A DNA stretch of 64,000 bases from JAXGXT01 sp040772665. GTDB lineage: Bacteria; Bacillota; Clostridia; Lachnospirales; Anaerotignaceae. A program made the position numbers and the translations under genes. Below the pieces are notes generated by a model that was given only the letters and a program-made list of their open reading frames with translations, searched no databases and had not been told where the DNA came from. Where the stretch lies: contig JAXGXT010000003.1 of the NCBI GenBank assembly GCA_040772665.1, positions 62,001-126,000 on the forward strand, read 5' to 3'. Numbering within the stretch: the stretch's first letter is position 1; each line of letters opens with the position of its first letter. Shown piece by piece: positions 24,361-33,137 of the stretch.

Positions 24361-26514
24361 TTAATTTTCTGCTTGTTTTATTGAAAGAGAAATTCTTCCT
24401 TTTTCAGCATCACAGTCCAAAACAACAACGTCCACAATATCTCCTACACTTAAAATTTGGCTTGGATGTTTTATAAATTTGTTACTGCACTGGGAAATAT
24501 GAACAAGACCGTCCTGATGCACACCTATGTCTACGAAAACACCAAAATCCACAACATTTCTCACAGAGCCTTTAAGTTTTGTTCCGGGCTTTAAGTCTTT
24601 AATATCAAGGACATCCGTTCTAAGCATTGGCGGCGGAAGTTCTTCTCTTGGGTCACGGCCCGGTTTTAAAAGTTCTGTTATAATATCTTTTATTGTGTGA
24701 GGGTCTGTCTGGCAGTGGTTTGCCACGTTATCTTCACCTATTGCGGCAACCTTTTCCCTTATTTGAGAAATAGAGCCGTTTTTTATATCCTCTTCAGAAT
24801 AACCGCAAAGGGAAAGAAGTTTTTTTGCCGCATCATAGCTTTCGGGGTGAACGGCTGTGTTATCAAAAATATTTTCACTTTCTGCAACACGCAAAAAACC
24901 TGCACACTGTATAAAGGATTTGGGGCCAAGTTTAGGCACTTTTTTCAATGTTTTTCTGTCTTTGAAAATTCCGTTTTCATCTCTGTATACAACTATATTT
25001 TTTGCCGTTGAGGCATTTAAGCCTGAAACACGTGCAAGAAGTGAGGGGGAGGCTGTGTTTAAATCAACACCAACACGCCCCACACAGTTTTCCACAACTC
25101 CGTCAAGGGCAGAACTTAAACGTGCCTGTGGCATATCATGCTGATATTGTCCCACACCTATGGATTTAGGGTCTATTTTAACAAGCTCTGCAAGAGGGTC
25201 TTGCAAACGTCTTGCAATTGAAACAGCAGAACGAAGTGAAACATCAAACTGGGGAAACTCTTCCGCACCTAATTTTGAGGCTGAATATACTGATGCTCCC
25301 GCCTCGTTTACCATCATATATTGAAGATTTTCAAAGTTTTTTATTATTTCTGATATAAAGATTTCCGATTCTTTTGAAGCAGTTCCGTTTCCTACGGCTA
25401 TTGCTGTTACATTATGTTTTTTAATAAGAGAAACAAGAATTTTTTCCGATTCCTCTTTTTTGTTTGCAGGAGGCGTGGGGTAAACAACAGCTGTATCAAG
25501 AACACGCCCTGTGCCGTCTACAACGGCAACCTTACACCCTGTTCTATATCCCGGGTCAAAGCCAAGGGTCACTTTGTTTTTAACGGGAGGCTGCATTAAA
25601 AGAGGTTCAAGGTTAAGGGCGAACATTTTTATTGCCTGCTCGCTTGCTGTTTCTGTTAAGAGATTTCTTATTTCCCTCTCAATTGAGGGGAATATAAGCC
25701 TTTTGTATGAATCCAAGGCGCAGGTCTTAACAAACTCCTTTGAAATGCTTTCTCCTTTTATTGTATATTTATAAATTTCCTCCATAGCCTTTTCTTCGCT
25801 TAAAACAATAGCCGCTTTTAAAATGCCTTCCTTTTCACCTCTGTCTATGGCAAGAATTCTGTGGCTTGGAATTTTTCCCACAGGCTCTTCAAAATCGTAG
25901 TAAAGCCTATATACTGTATCCTCGTCAGTTGTGCTTTTAGAGGACAATGTTCCGCTTTTCATAATGTTTTCTTTAAGAACCTGCCTTATTTGTGCATTGT
26001 CTGAAATTTCCTCTGCAATTATGTCCGAGGCACCGTTTAAAGCCTCTTCTGTTGTTTCAACATTTTTTTCCTGTGAAACAAATTCTTTTGCAAAGTCTTC
26101 TAAGTTTCCTGTTTTTATTTCTTGAAGAAACAAAAGATTTGCCAAGGGCTCAAGGCCTTTTTCCTTGGCAATGGAGGCACGTGTTCTTCTTTTTTGTTTA
26201 AATGGGCGATATATGTCTTCAAGTGAGGCAAGGGACTTGGCTTCTTTAAGCTGCTCCATAATTTCATCGGTCATTTTTTCTTGTGATTCAATTGAAGAAA
26301 TAATCTCGTCACGTCTTTTATCCATGTTTCTTAGATAATTAAGTCTGTCGTAAAGCTCACGAAGAAGCTGATCGTCCATTGCGCCTGTCATTTCTTTTCT
26401 GTATCTTGCAATAAAGGGAATGGTGTTTCCTTCATCAATAAGGGCAACTGTGTTTTCTATGTGGTTTTTTTTAAGATTAAATTCGGCGGCTAAAATATTT
26501 ATTATCATTTCCAT
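24361..26514 (-). CDS. tex: Tex-type RNA-binding transcription accessory protein
   Basis: This 717-residue cytoplasmic protein has, in order, an N-terminal helical Tex domain, a YqgF/RNase H-like domain (GYRTGCKVAVVDGTG), helix-hairpin-helix repeats (SLLARVSGLNASTAKNIV region) and a C-terminal S1 RNA-binding domain (VRNVVDFGVFVDIGVHQDGLVH). Relatives bind nucleic acid and affect transcription, stress tolerance and virulence genes; the exact mechanism is open. ATG 26514 has AAAGGAG 8 bases upstream; the in-frame start at 26544 lies before that site. Confidence 0.93.
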   Translation of the reverse strand: MEMIINILAAEFNLKKNHIENTVALIDEGNTIPFIARYRKEMTGAMDDQLLRELYDRLNYLRNMDKRRDEIISSIESQEKMTDEIMEQLKEAKSLASLEDIYRPFKQKRRTRASIAKEKGLEPLANLLFLQEIKTGNLEDFAKEFVSQEKNVETTEEALNGASDIIAEEISDNAQIRQVLKENIMKSGTLSSKSTTDEDTVYRLYYDFEEPVGKIPSHRILAIDRGEKEGILKAAIVLSEEKAMEEIYKYTIKGESISKEFVKTCALDSYKRLIFPSIEREIRNLLTETASEQAIKMFALNLEPLLMQPPVKNKVTLGFDPGYRTGCKVAVVDGTGRVLDTAVVYPTPPANKKEESEKILVSLIKKHNVTAIAVGNGTASKESEIFISEIIKNFENLQYMMVNEAGASVYSASKLGAEEFPQFDVSLRSAVSIARRLQDPLAELVKIDPKSIGVGQYQHDMPQARLSSALDGVVENCVGRVGVDLNTASPSLLARVSGLNASTAKNIVVYRDENGIFKDRKTLKKVPKLGPKSFIQCAGFLRVAESENIFDNTAVHPESYDAAKKLLSLCGYSEEDIKNGSISQIREKVAAIGEDNVANHCQTDPHTIKDIITELLKPGRDPREELPPPMLRTDVLDIKDLKPGTKLKGSVRNVVDFGVFVDIGVHQDGLVHISQCSNKFIKHPSQILSVGDIVDVVVLDCDAEKGRISLSIKQAEN

Positions 26515-26601
26515 TAAAACATCTCCTTTTTTATATTTAAACATATTTTTTCATTGTTTAAAAGTGTTAATCAATAAAAAGATTGGAAAGATTAGAAACA
26601 T

Positions 26602-26643
26602 AAAAAAACGACACCCCATGCAAACTAAGTGCACAAAATGCCG
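26602..26643 (-). terminator. Terminator after tRNA-Lys
   Basis: On the minus strand CGGCATTTTGTGCA pairs with TGCATGGGGTGTCG (14 bp, six G-U pairs) and is followed by seven T. It begins ten bases after the tRNA. Confidence 0.6.
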
Positions 26644-26652
26644 CTTTATAAG

Positions 26653-26725
26653 TGCGTCTTCAGGGACTCGAACCCTGGACCTTGTGATTAAGAGTCACCT
26701 GCTCTACCAACTGAGCTAAAAACGC
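26653..26725 (-). tRNA. tRNA-Lys (anticodon CTT)
   Basis: The minus strand folds into a complete cloverleaf: acceptor GCGTTTT with AAGACGC, D-arm GCTC/GAGC, anticodon loop CTCTTAA giving CTT, and T-stem CAGGG/CCCTG with TTCGAGT. The discriminator is A and CCA is not encoded. Confidence 0.93.
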
Positions 26726-26746
26726 AAATTATTGAACGCAAGAAAA

Positions 26747-26775
26747 ATGATAACACTAATATTTACAATTGTCAA
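26747..26775 (-). promoter_or_regulatory. Promoter of tRNA-Lys
   Basis: On the minus strand TTGACA (26775-26770), 17 bases and TATCAT (26752-26747) with an extended -10 TG. Confidence 0.75.
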
Positions 26776-26802
26776 CATGAAATTTCAAAAAAACAAAAAA
26801 CA

Positions 26803-26831
26803 TTGAACACAAACTGTTTTTATTATAAAAT
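26803..26831 (+). promoter_or_regulatory. Promoter of cca
   Basis: TTGAAC (26803-26808), 17 bases and TAAAAT (26826-26831), about 29 bases before the cca start. Confidence 0.5.
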
Positions 26832-26859
26832 ATTGTAAAAGAGTGAAAAGGTGAGAAAA

Positions 26860-28077
26860 ATGAATGCTCCTATTATGCCTGAAAGTGTAAGGTTTATACT
26901 TAAAAAACTAAAGGAAAACGGCCACGAAAGTTATATTGTAGGGGGTTGTGTTCGTGATTCTATTATGGGAATAATGCCCCATGATTGGGATATAACAACG
27001 TCGGCAACACCTTTTGAAGTAAAGGATATTTTCCCCCACACCTTTGATACAGGGATTAAGCACGGAACGGTTACAGTTGTTATCGAAAGGGAAAACTATG
27101 AAATAACAACATATCGTGTTGAGGGGGAATATGAAGATTTTCGCCACCCATCAAATGTAAGTTTCACAAGGGATTTGCATGAGGATTTATTAAGACGTGA
27201 TTTTACAATGAATGCCATTGCTTATTGTGAAGAAGAAGGATATGTGGATATTTTCGGCGGAATTTGTGATATTAAAAACAAGCTGATCAGAGGAGTGGGG
27301 TGCGCTGAGCAAAGGTTTAAAGAAGATGCACTTAGAATGCTTAGGGCAGTGAGGTTTAGTGTTCAGCTGGATTTTGAAATAGAGAGAAAAACTCTTTTGG
27401 CACTTAAAAAAAATTATGGCCTCATTAAAAATATAAGCAGTGAAAGAATTCGTGAAGAGCTTACAAAAACACTTTTAGGTGAATTCAGCCATAGAATAAA
27501 TATGCTTTGGGAAAGCAAACTTCTTATGGTTATTTCTAAAGGAGTATGGGAAAGCTGTGTTGAAAATGAGGAAAAATTAATAAAGACTATAAAGATGTTG
27601 CCCAAGGAAGCAGCTTTAAGATATGCAGGGTTTTTAATGGAAAGCCAAAGGGAACACCGGCTTTTATTTATAAACAGCCTTAAATTTGACAATAAAACAA
27701 AAAAGCTTATTGAAAAAATACTTGAAAATATTAATGTTCAAATAAACAGCAATATAGTGTGTGTAAGGAAATTTGCTTCCAAAGAAGGAGTTGAGGCGGC
27801 AAGGGGTGTTTATGAAATAAAAATTGCCCAAGGAGATAAAGAAAGTGAAAAAGCCCTTAATAATCTTAAAACTATTATAGAAGAAAACCAGTGCATATCT
27901 GTTAAGCAGCTTGCAATAACAGGCAGCGACATTATTAAAATAGGTTTTAAAAAGGGTGAAATAATAGGGGAGATTTTAGAGGAGCTTTTAGAAAAAGTAA
28001 TTGAAAACCCAAAGCTTAATACAATTGAAAGCCTTAGTGAACTTTCAAGGCAGATAAAGGCAGACAGGCTTGTATAA
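26860..28077 (+). CDS. cca: CCA tRNA nucleotidyltransferase
   Basis: This enzyme adds or repairs the CCA end of tRNAs. That is essential here because both tRNA genes in the window lack an encoded CCA. The 405 residues show the class II head domain with GGCVRDSIMG and the catalytic DWD in PHDWDITTSA. RRDFTMNAIAY and RFKEDALRMLRAVRFSVQLDF follow, and a less conserved body and tail complete the protein. ATG 26860 was chosen because AAAGGTGAG overlaps the in-frame GTG 26851. Confidence 0.94.
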   Translation: MNAPIMPESVRFILKKLKENGHESYIVGGCVRDSIMGIMPHDWDITTSATPFEVKDIFPHTFDTGIKHGTVTVVIERENYEITTYRVEGEYEDFRHPSNVSFTRDLHEDLLRRDFTMNAIAYCEEEGYVDIFGGICDIKNKLIRGVGCAEQRFKEDALRMLRAVRFSVQLDFEIERKTLLALKKNYGLIKNISSERIREELTKTLLGEFSHRINMLWESKLLMVISKGVWESCVENEEKLIKTIKMLPKEAALRYAGFLMESQREHRLLFINSLKFDNKTKKLIEKILENINVQINSNIVCVRKFASKEGVEAARGVYEIKIAQGDKESEKALNNLKTIIEENQCISVKQLAITGSDIIKIGFKKGEIIGEILEELLEKVIENPKLNTIESLSELSRQIKADRLV

Positions 28078-28218
28078 AGCTTAAGGTTTTTGCCGTTTTA
28101 GTTTAAGGCTTTTATGAATTTGCAAAAACTTTAATATTTTTCCTTTCTTCTTCATATAGATGTAAAACAGTCAACGCAGACAATTGCTTATTTCGCAGGC
28201 GGTATGGAGGAAGAGGTT

Positions 28219-29205
28219 ATGGAGGATATATATGAAAAAATACTTTTTTCTTACGGATTAAAGCTTTATGCAACTCAAAGAACTCGCAGAGGTCTTATTT
28301 GCCGTACTGATAAAGGCACTAAAGAATTAAGGAAAACATCCTTTGACAAAGACACCATATGTTTTGAAAACGGAATAAAGAAATATTTATATTCAAAGGG
28401 TTTTAAAGATACTGATGTATATCTTGAAACCACAGAAGAAACTCCTTTTTATGAGGGGCTGGAAAGCAATTATGTTTTAAGTGATTTTGTGCAGGTTTTT
28501 GAAACCGACATGAGTGATTTGGAAAATGCAAAAAAGGCTGTGGAAACAATGGCTCTTATACACAAGCTTTCCTGCGGTTTTGATGAAAAGGGAAAAGTCA
28601 GTCTTGGCAAGCTTCCTGAAACCATTAAAAAAAGACGCACAGAACTTGTTAAGATTAAAAAGTGGATATCCGCTCAAAGTAAATACAGCCCTCTTGACAT
28701 AGTGGTTGTAAAAAACTATGACTATTTTCTTGAAAGGGCAAAAAGGGCTGAAACACTTGTGAATTCCAAAGGTTATGAAAAAACAGTAAACCTTGCATTA
28801 CAAAGGCAAAACATATGCCACAACAACTTAAAAGGCGACAGCTTAAGGACTAAGGAAAACAGCGGAGAGCTTTATATCACAGGTTTTGAACGAAGCTCAT
28901 TTGATTGCGGTGTTTCTGATTTGGCAGGTTTTTTAAGGCGGCAGATAAAGGATGAATCATGTAACGCACAAAAAATTGATGAGCTTATAAAGGCATATAA
29001 CAACGTTGTTCCCATTGAAGATTTTGAACTTGAAACTTTGGGGGCAATGATTCTTTTTCCTGCCAAGGTTTTTAAAATCTGCAACACATATTATAACAAA
29101 AGACGTGTTCTTATTAACGAGGCTGTTCTTGATAAGCTTAAAAAAGCAATTACAATAAGTGAAAAGGAAGAAAGAATACTTAATGAGCTTAAACTTATAC
29201 GGTAG
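28219..29205 (+). CDS. CotS-like spore coat / aminoglycoside-type kinase family protein
   Basis: This 328-residue protein resembles the CotS/YutH group, kinase-fold proteins found on spore coats. Visible parts are the N-terminal YGLKLYATQRTRRGLICRTDKG lobe, MALIHKLSCGF and a CHNNLKGDSL segment at the place of the catalytic HxDxxxxN loop. There the usual Asp is Asn (HNN), so catalysis may be lost. The GITGFERSSFDCGVSDLAGFLRR-like segment is a degenerate metal-binding region. ATG 28219 has GGAGG upstream. The spore link is inferred from the family and from other sporulation genes nearby. Confidence 0.75.
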   Translation: MEDIYEKILFSYGLKLYATQRTRRGLICRTDKGTKELRKTSFDKDTICFENGIKKYLYSKGFKDTDVYLETTEETPFYEGLESNYVLSDFVQVFETDMSDLENAKKAVETMALIHKLSCGFDEKGKVSLGKLPETIKKRRTELVKIKKWISAQSKYSPLDIVVVKNYDYFLERAKRAETLVNSKGYEKTVNLALQRQNICHNNLKGDSLRTKENSGELYITGFERSSFDCGVSDLAGFLRRQIKDESCNAQKIDELIKAYNNVVPIEDFELETLGAMILFPAKVFKICNTYYNKRRVLINEAVLDKLKKAITISEKEERILNELKLIR

Positions 29206-29220
29206 TGACTATTTTTATGT

Positions 29221-29271
29221 AAAAGCCGCACTTTCAATGAATTTTTTAGTTGAAAGTTTCGGCTTTTTGTA
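29221..29271 (+). terminator. Terminator after the cotS-like gene
   Basis: AAAAGCCG and ACTTTCA pair with TGAAAGT and CGGCTTTTT around an internal bulge and a T-rich loop. Confidence 0.75.
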
Positions 29272-29412
29272 AAGATGTGTATTTGGCCAAGCTATTTTTG
29301 CTCTTGCCTAAACAGATAGAAGTGGTTAAAATAAATGTATGGAAAAAGAGTGGCTTAAAACACAGATATAATTATTTTTTCGCCCTTAATTATGTACAGA
29401 GGAAGGGGTCCT

Positions 29413-30825
29413 ATGGGAAATTATAATTTTGAAAACGACGACAGGGAATTTAATGAAACCGTAAGACTTGATTATATAAACGAAGAAGTACGAAAAACAA
29501 GTGAAGATGATAAAGAAAATACAATAGAAATTGAACCTATAACAAAACATCGGCTGCCGCATCTTAAAAAAGGAAGCGATATGCCTTTTTCAAACCTGAT
29601 TAAATACAGTGTTTTGGGTGGAATTATAATATTTCTGTTTATTTTTGCCGTGGTGTTAACAAATTCTGTTACAGACAAAAACCCTAATCAAACGGAAATT
29701 GAAAATGATAACGACATATCACAGGCGGTTACAGAAACAGACTCAATTTATGCCATTGTTTTAAATTCTGAAAAGAACAATGAAATAAGTGTTTATAACA
29801 TAAAAGAAAAGAAGAGAATGTCTTTTAAGGTTACAGCCGACACAGTTGTTTTGGCAAGCAGCGGAGGAGAGGTTAACTTTTCTGAAATGCGTTGGGGTGA
29901 TATAGTTCTTATTGAAAAAATAGAAGACGGAAAAGTTATGGAAATCAGAGTGCCCCATGATGTTTGGAGAAAAGATTTTGTTAAAGGGGCTGAGGTTGAG
30001 CTTGAAAACAACGCCATAGTTTATGAAGGGATTTCATATGCCTATGGTTCCGACACTTTTTTTGTTTCAGATGGTGCAAGCATTTTCCCTGGGGATATAT
30101 CAAAAGAAGACACAATTACTTTTATGGGCAAGGAAAGCATGGTGTTTTCTGTAAGGGTTGAGCTTGGGCATGGTGTTATCGTTTTTAAAAACCACGAAAA
30201 CATTGAGGAAATGGAAGTGCTTTTAGATGACATCCCCATTGACTTTAACAATGAAACATCAACAGCCGATGCCGCAGTTGGAAGTTACAGGCTTACGGTT
30301 AAAGGCAAAAACATTAAAGACTTTATAACTGCTGTAAGCATTGAAGAAAAGGCCAGAGTTAACATTGATTTGGCAGAAGCTGAAAAAAAGCTTAGCGAGG
30401 GAATTATAAAGCTTAATGTTGATGAAAAAGGATATACAGTGCTTATTGACGGAGTAAACTACACAGACAGCTTGACAGAAATTATTGTGCCCAAGGGCAT
30501 ACACAAAATAGAAATTATTAAAACAGGGTTTGAAAAGTGGAGCACCACCTTAAATGTAGGAGATAGTATTGAAAACATTACTGTAAAGCTTAAATCCACA
30601 GCAGAAAAAAATGCTGAAGAAAGTATAGGAGATCTTACAATATACTCTGTTCCCGGATGGTCAAAGATATATGTTGACGGTGAGTATAAGGGGGTTGCCC
30701 CTGTTATGACTAAGCTTAGTTATGGAGAACATTATATTGAAGCACAGCTTGAAGGCTATGAAACCTTTAAAACCCATGTAACAGTAGACAGTCCTGAAAA
30801 AACAATAACAGCAAAATTTAATTAA
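29413..30825 (+). CDS. Membrane-anchored PEGA-domain protein
   Basis: This 470-residue protein has a charged cytoplasmic N-terminus of about 60 residues, one membrane span (YSVLGGIIIFLFIFAVVLT) and a large outer part. The outer part ends in two PEGA-type repeats, one containing VLIDGVNYTDS and VPKGIHKIEIIKTGFEKW, the second VDGEYKGVAP and YGEHYIEAQLEGYETF. PEGA domains are beta-sandwiches of surface proteins with a likely binding role; no function is known here. ATG 29413 has GAGGAAGGGG upstream. It is followed after 11 bases by the phosphohexomutase gene. Confidence 0.8.
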   Translation: MGNYNFENDDREFNETVRLDYINEEVRKTSEDDKENTIEIEPITKHRLPHLKKGSDMPFSNLIKYSVLGGIIIFLFIFAVVLTNSVTDKNPNQTEIENDNDISQAVTETDSIYAIVLNSEKNNEISVYNIKEKKRMSFKVTADTVVLASSGGEVNFSEMRWGDIVLIEKIEDGKVMEIRVPHDVWRKDFVKGAEVELENNAIVYEGISYAYGSDTFFVSDGASIFPGDISKEDTITFMGKESMVFSVRVELGHGVIVFKNHENIEEMEVLLDDIPIDFNNETSTADAAVGSYRLTVKGKNIKDFITAVSIEEKARVNIDLAEAEKKLSEGIIKLNVDEKGYTVLIDGVNYTDSLTEIIVPKGIHKIEIIKTGFEKWSTTLNVGDSIENITVKLKSTAEKNAEESIGDLTIYSVPGWSKIYVDGEYKGVAPVMTKLSYGEHYIEAQLEGYETFKTHVTVDSPEKTITAKFN

Positions 30826-30836
30826 GGAGGGGTAAT

Positions 30837-32567
30837 ATGGGATACATGGAAAAGTATTATGGTTGGATAGACAACAGCTATTTTGATGATGAAACAAGGC
30901 AGGAGCTTAAATCCATAGCAAATAATGAAAAAGAAATAGAAGAACGGTTTTATAAGGATTTGGAGTTTGGCACAGGCGGCCTTAGAGGGATAATAGGTGC
31001 GGGAACAAACAGAATTAATAACTACACAATAGGAAAGGCAACTCAAGGTCTTGCAAATTTTATAAAAGAGGAAAAAGGTGATAAAAACCTCAGTGTTGTT
31101 ATAGCTTATGATTCAAGAAACAAATCACAGGAGTTTGCCGAAAGGGCGGGGCTTGTTTTAGCCGCCAACGGAATTAAGGCTTATGTTTTTGACGAATTAA
31201 AACCTACACCAGAGCTTTCCTTTGCTGTTAGACATTTAGGCTGTGACGGAGGAATTGTTATTACAGCAAGCCATAACCCACCTGAATATAACGGATATAA
31301 AGTATACGGCGACGACGGCGGACAAATTCCATATCCCAAAGACGAAGCGATAATAGCAAAGGTAAACGAAATTCAAGATTATTCACTTGTTAAAACAATA
31401 AGCATGGAAGATGCATTGGAAAAAGGTCTTTATGAAGTTATTGGCAAGGAAATAGATGATGAATACATAAAAAAGCTTAAAGAGCAAAGTGTTAACCCTC
31501 AAATTGTTAAAGATGTTGCCGACGAAATTAAAATTGTTTACACACCTCTTCACGGAACAGGGAATAAACCTGTAAGAAGGATTTTAAAAGAGGTTGGGTT
31601 TAAAAATGTTTTTGTTGTTCCCGAGCAGGAACACCCTGACAAGAATTTTACAACTGTGGGTTATCCTAACCCTGAAGACCCTAAGGTTTTTACCCTTGCT
31701 ATGGAAATTGCAAAAAGGGAGGATGCTGATGTTATTATAGGCACAGACCCTGACGCAGACCGTGTAGGAGTTGTTGTGAAAAACAGCGAAGGGGAGTATG
31801 TTGTTTTAACGGGAAACATGACAGGTGTGCTTTTAACTGAATATATTTTAAACGGAAAACGAAAAAACAATAATCTGCCGGAAAACGGTGCAATTATTAA
31901 AACAATTGTTACAACCGAAATGGTTAAGCCTATCGCAAAAGAATATGGAGCAACTGTCTTTAATGTGCTTACAGGGTTTAAATATATAGGCGAGAAGATT
32001 AAAGAGTTTGAAAAATCAGGTGACTATGCATATCTTTTCGGCTTTGAAGAAAGCTATGGATACCTTGCAGGAACATATGCAAGGGATAAAGACGCTGTTG
32101 TTGCAACAATGCTTGTTGCAGAGCTTACGGCATATTATAAGAGCAAAGGCATTACAATTTATGACGGGCTTATGGAACTTTATGAAAAGTATGGCTATTA
32201 TAAAGAGGGAATTAAATCCATAACACTTAAGGGAATTGACGGGGTAAGACAGATTCAGCACATTATGAACACGCTTCGTGAAAACCTGCCAAGGGAGTTT
32301 AACACAGTTAAAGTTGCTTGGGCAAAAGACTATAAAAGAGAATGTTTTGAAAACCTTATTACTTCAGAGAAAGAAGAAAATCTTCTTCCGCCAAGTGATG
32401 TTCTTTACTATAGCCTTGAGGACGGGTCATGGGTTTGTGTAAGACCGTCAGGAACTGAGCCTAAAATTAAGATTTATTATGGTGTTAAAGGTGACAGTTT
32501 TGATGATGCAAAAGAAAAGGGAGATGCTCTTGAAAAAAGCGTCGGAGAGTTAATTGATAGTTTATAA
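30837..32567 (+). CDS. pgcA: Alpha-D-phosphohexomutase (phosphoglucomutase type)
   Basis: This 576-residue cytoplasmic enzyme interconverts glucose-1-phosphate and glucose-6-phosphate (or the mannose pair). The phosphoserine loop is TASHNPPEYNGYKVYG, the metal loop is GTDPDADRVG, the sugar-binding loop is GFEESYGYL and the phosphate-binding loop is RPSGTEPKIK. The length and loops match B. subtilis PgcA, which supplies glycolipid and wall precursors. AAGGAGGGG precedes ATG. It is followed by a hairpin terminator that is duplicated 318 bases on. Confidence 0.93.
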   Translation: MGYMEKYYGWIDNSYFDDETRQELKSIANNEKEIEERFYKDLEFGTGGLRGIIGAGTNRINNYTIGKATQGLANFIKEEKGDKNLSVVIAYDSRNKSQEFAERAGLVLAANGIKAYVFDELKPTPELSFAVRHLGCDGGIVITASHNPPEYNGYKVYGDDGGQIPYPKDEAIIAKVNEIQDYSLVKTISMEDALEKGLYEVIGKEIDDEYIKKLKEQSVNPQIVKDVADEIKIVYTPLHGTGNKPVRRILKEVGFKNVFVVPEQEHPDKNFTTVGYPNPEDPKVFTLAMEIAKREDADVIIGTDPDADRVGVVVKNSEGEYVVLTGNMTGVLLTEYILNGKRKNNNLPENGAIIKTIVTTEMVKPIAKEYGATVFNVLTGFKYIGEKIKEFEKSGDYAYLFGFEESYGYLAGTYARDKDAVVATMLVAELTAYYKSKGITIYDGLMELYEKYGYYKEGIKSITLKGIDGVRQIQHIMNTLRENLPREFNTVKVAWAKDYKRECFENLITSEKEENLLPPSDVLYYSLEDGSWVCVRPSGTEPKIKIYYGVKGDSFDDAKEKGDALEKSVGELIDSL

Positions 32568-32731
32568 ATGTTATTAAATTTATAAACTTATTAGCTTTAG
32601 ACTAATGTTTTTAAAATATGAAACCTGCCGAAAAATCGGCAGGTTTCAGACTGAAGACAAACCTTGGGCGTTGCCCAACCCCACTTGCTTTTTGAAAAAA
32701 GCAAGACCAAAAACTTTTATCAAAACCGCAT

Positions 32732-32775
32732 ATTCATGCGGTTTTAGATGGGTCAAGTAGGAAGGTTGCAGATAA
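32732..32775 (+). repeat. Repeat module A (copy of the module at 21284)
   Basis: The hairpin AAAACCGCAT-ATTC-ATGCGGTTTT is followed by AGATGGGTCAAGTAGGAAGG and GCAGAT. The order, the hairpin sequence and the GGAAGG flank match 21284-21345 beyond what unrelated terminators would share. Confidence 0.55.
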
Positions 32776-32912
32776 ACGCCGACGCCGGGCATCGGAAAGA
32801 AGTCCGACGGCAAAGCCGCTTTTTCTTAAGAAAAAGTGCTGAACGAAGTAGCGGTTTGCGAAGCAAATTCCTGACAGTAAAACCCTTGTGGGTGTTTGAG
32901 GGCAAAGCCCTC

Positions 32913-32933
32913 AAGGTTTTGACTTTGTTTACG
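32913..32933 (+). repeat. Repeat motif AAGGTTTTRACTTTGT, copy 3
   Basis: AAGGTTTTGACTTTGT followed by TTACG lies 4 bases before the second copy of the GAAACCTGCCGA hairpin. A GCGGTTTG lies about 52 bases upstream. Confidence 0.6.
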
Positions 32934-33065
32934 TTCTGAAACCTGCCGAAAAATCGGCAGGTTTTTTAATAAATGTTTCCATAAGTTAACAATGTAAAAA
33001 AAATTGACTTAAATGGCTATTTTTATGGGTTTTTCCACAAATTTATTTTATGTTGTCTTTAGCTA

Positions 33066-33095
33066 TTGAAAACATGGGGCATAAGGTAATATACT
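33066..33095 (+). promoter_or_regulatory. Possible promoter of the second lepB
   Basis: TTGAAA (33066-33071), 18 bases and TATACT (33090-33095), about 43 bases before the start codon. Confidence 0.45.
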
Positions 33096-33137
33096 GTTCT
33101 TTAGGAAGAAAAATGTCTTTTGGAAAGGACAAAGCTT

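Larger units (their letters stand above)
32620..32967. repeat. Structured intergenic element bounded by duplicated hairpins
   Basis: The hairpin GAAACCTGCCGA-AAAA-TCGGCAGGTTT occurs at 32620-32647 and again at 32938-32964, where it is followed by six T. Between them lies a chain of further inverted repeats: GGGCGTTGCCC, CTTGCTTTTT/AAAAAGCAAG, AAAACCGCAT/ATGCGGTTTT, TTTTTCTTAAGAAAAA and TGAGGGC/GCCCTCA. The G+C content is higher than in nearby intergenic DNA. No convincing ORF or transposase is present. It could be a non-autonomous mobile element, a structured RNA or stacked terminators. Confidence 0.65.

Noticed and set aside
24170..24364. A 64-codon open frame between the unknown gene and tex
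   Set aside because: It crosses a strong terminator hairpin, has no ribosome binding site and overlaps the repeat motif copy.
32748..32939. A 63-codon open frame inside the structured repeat
   Set aside because: It runs through a chain of perfect inverted repeats, and its Arg/Lys/Phe-rich composition reflects the repeats rather than coding.
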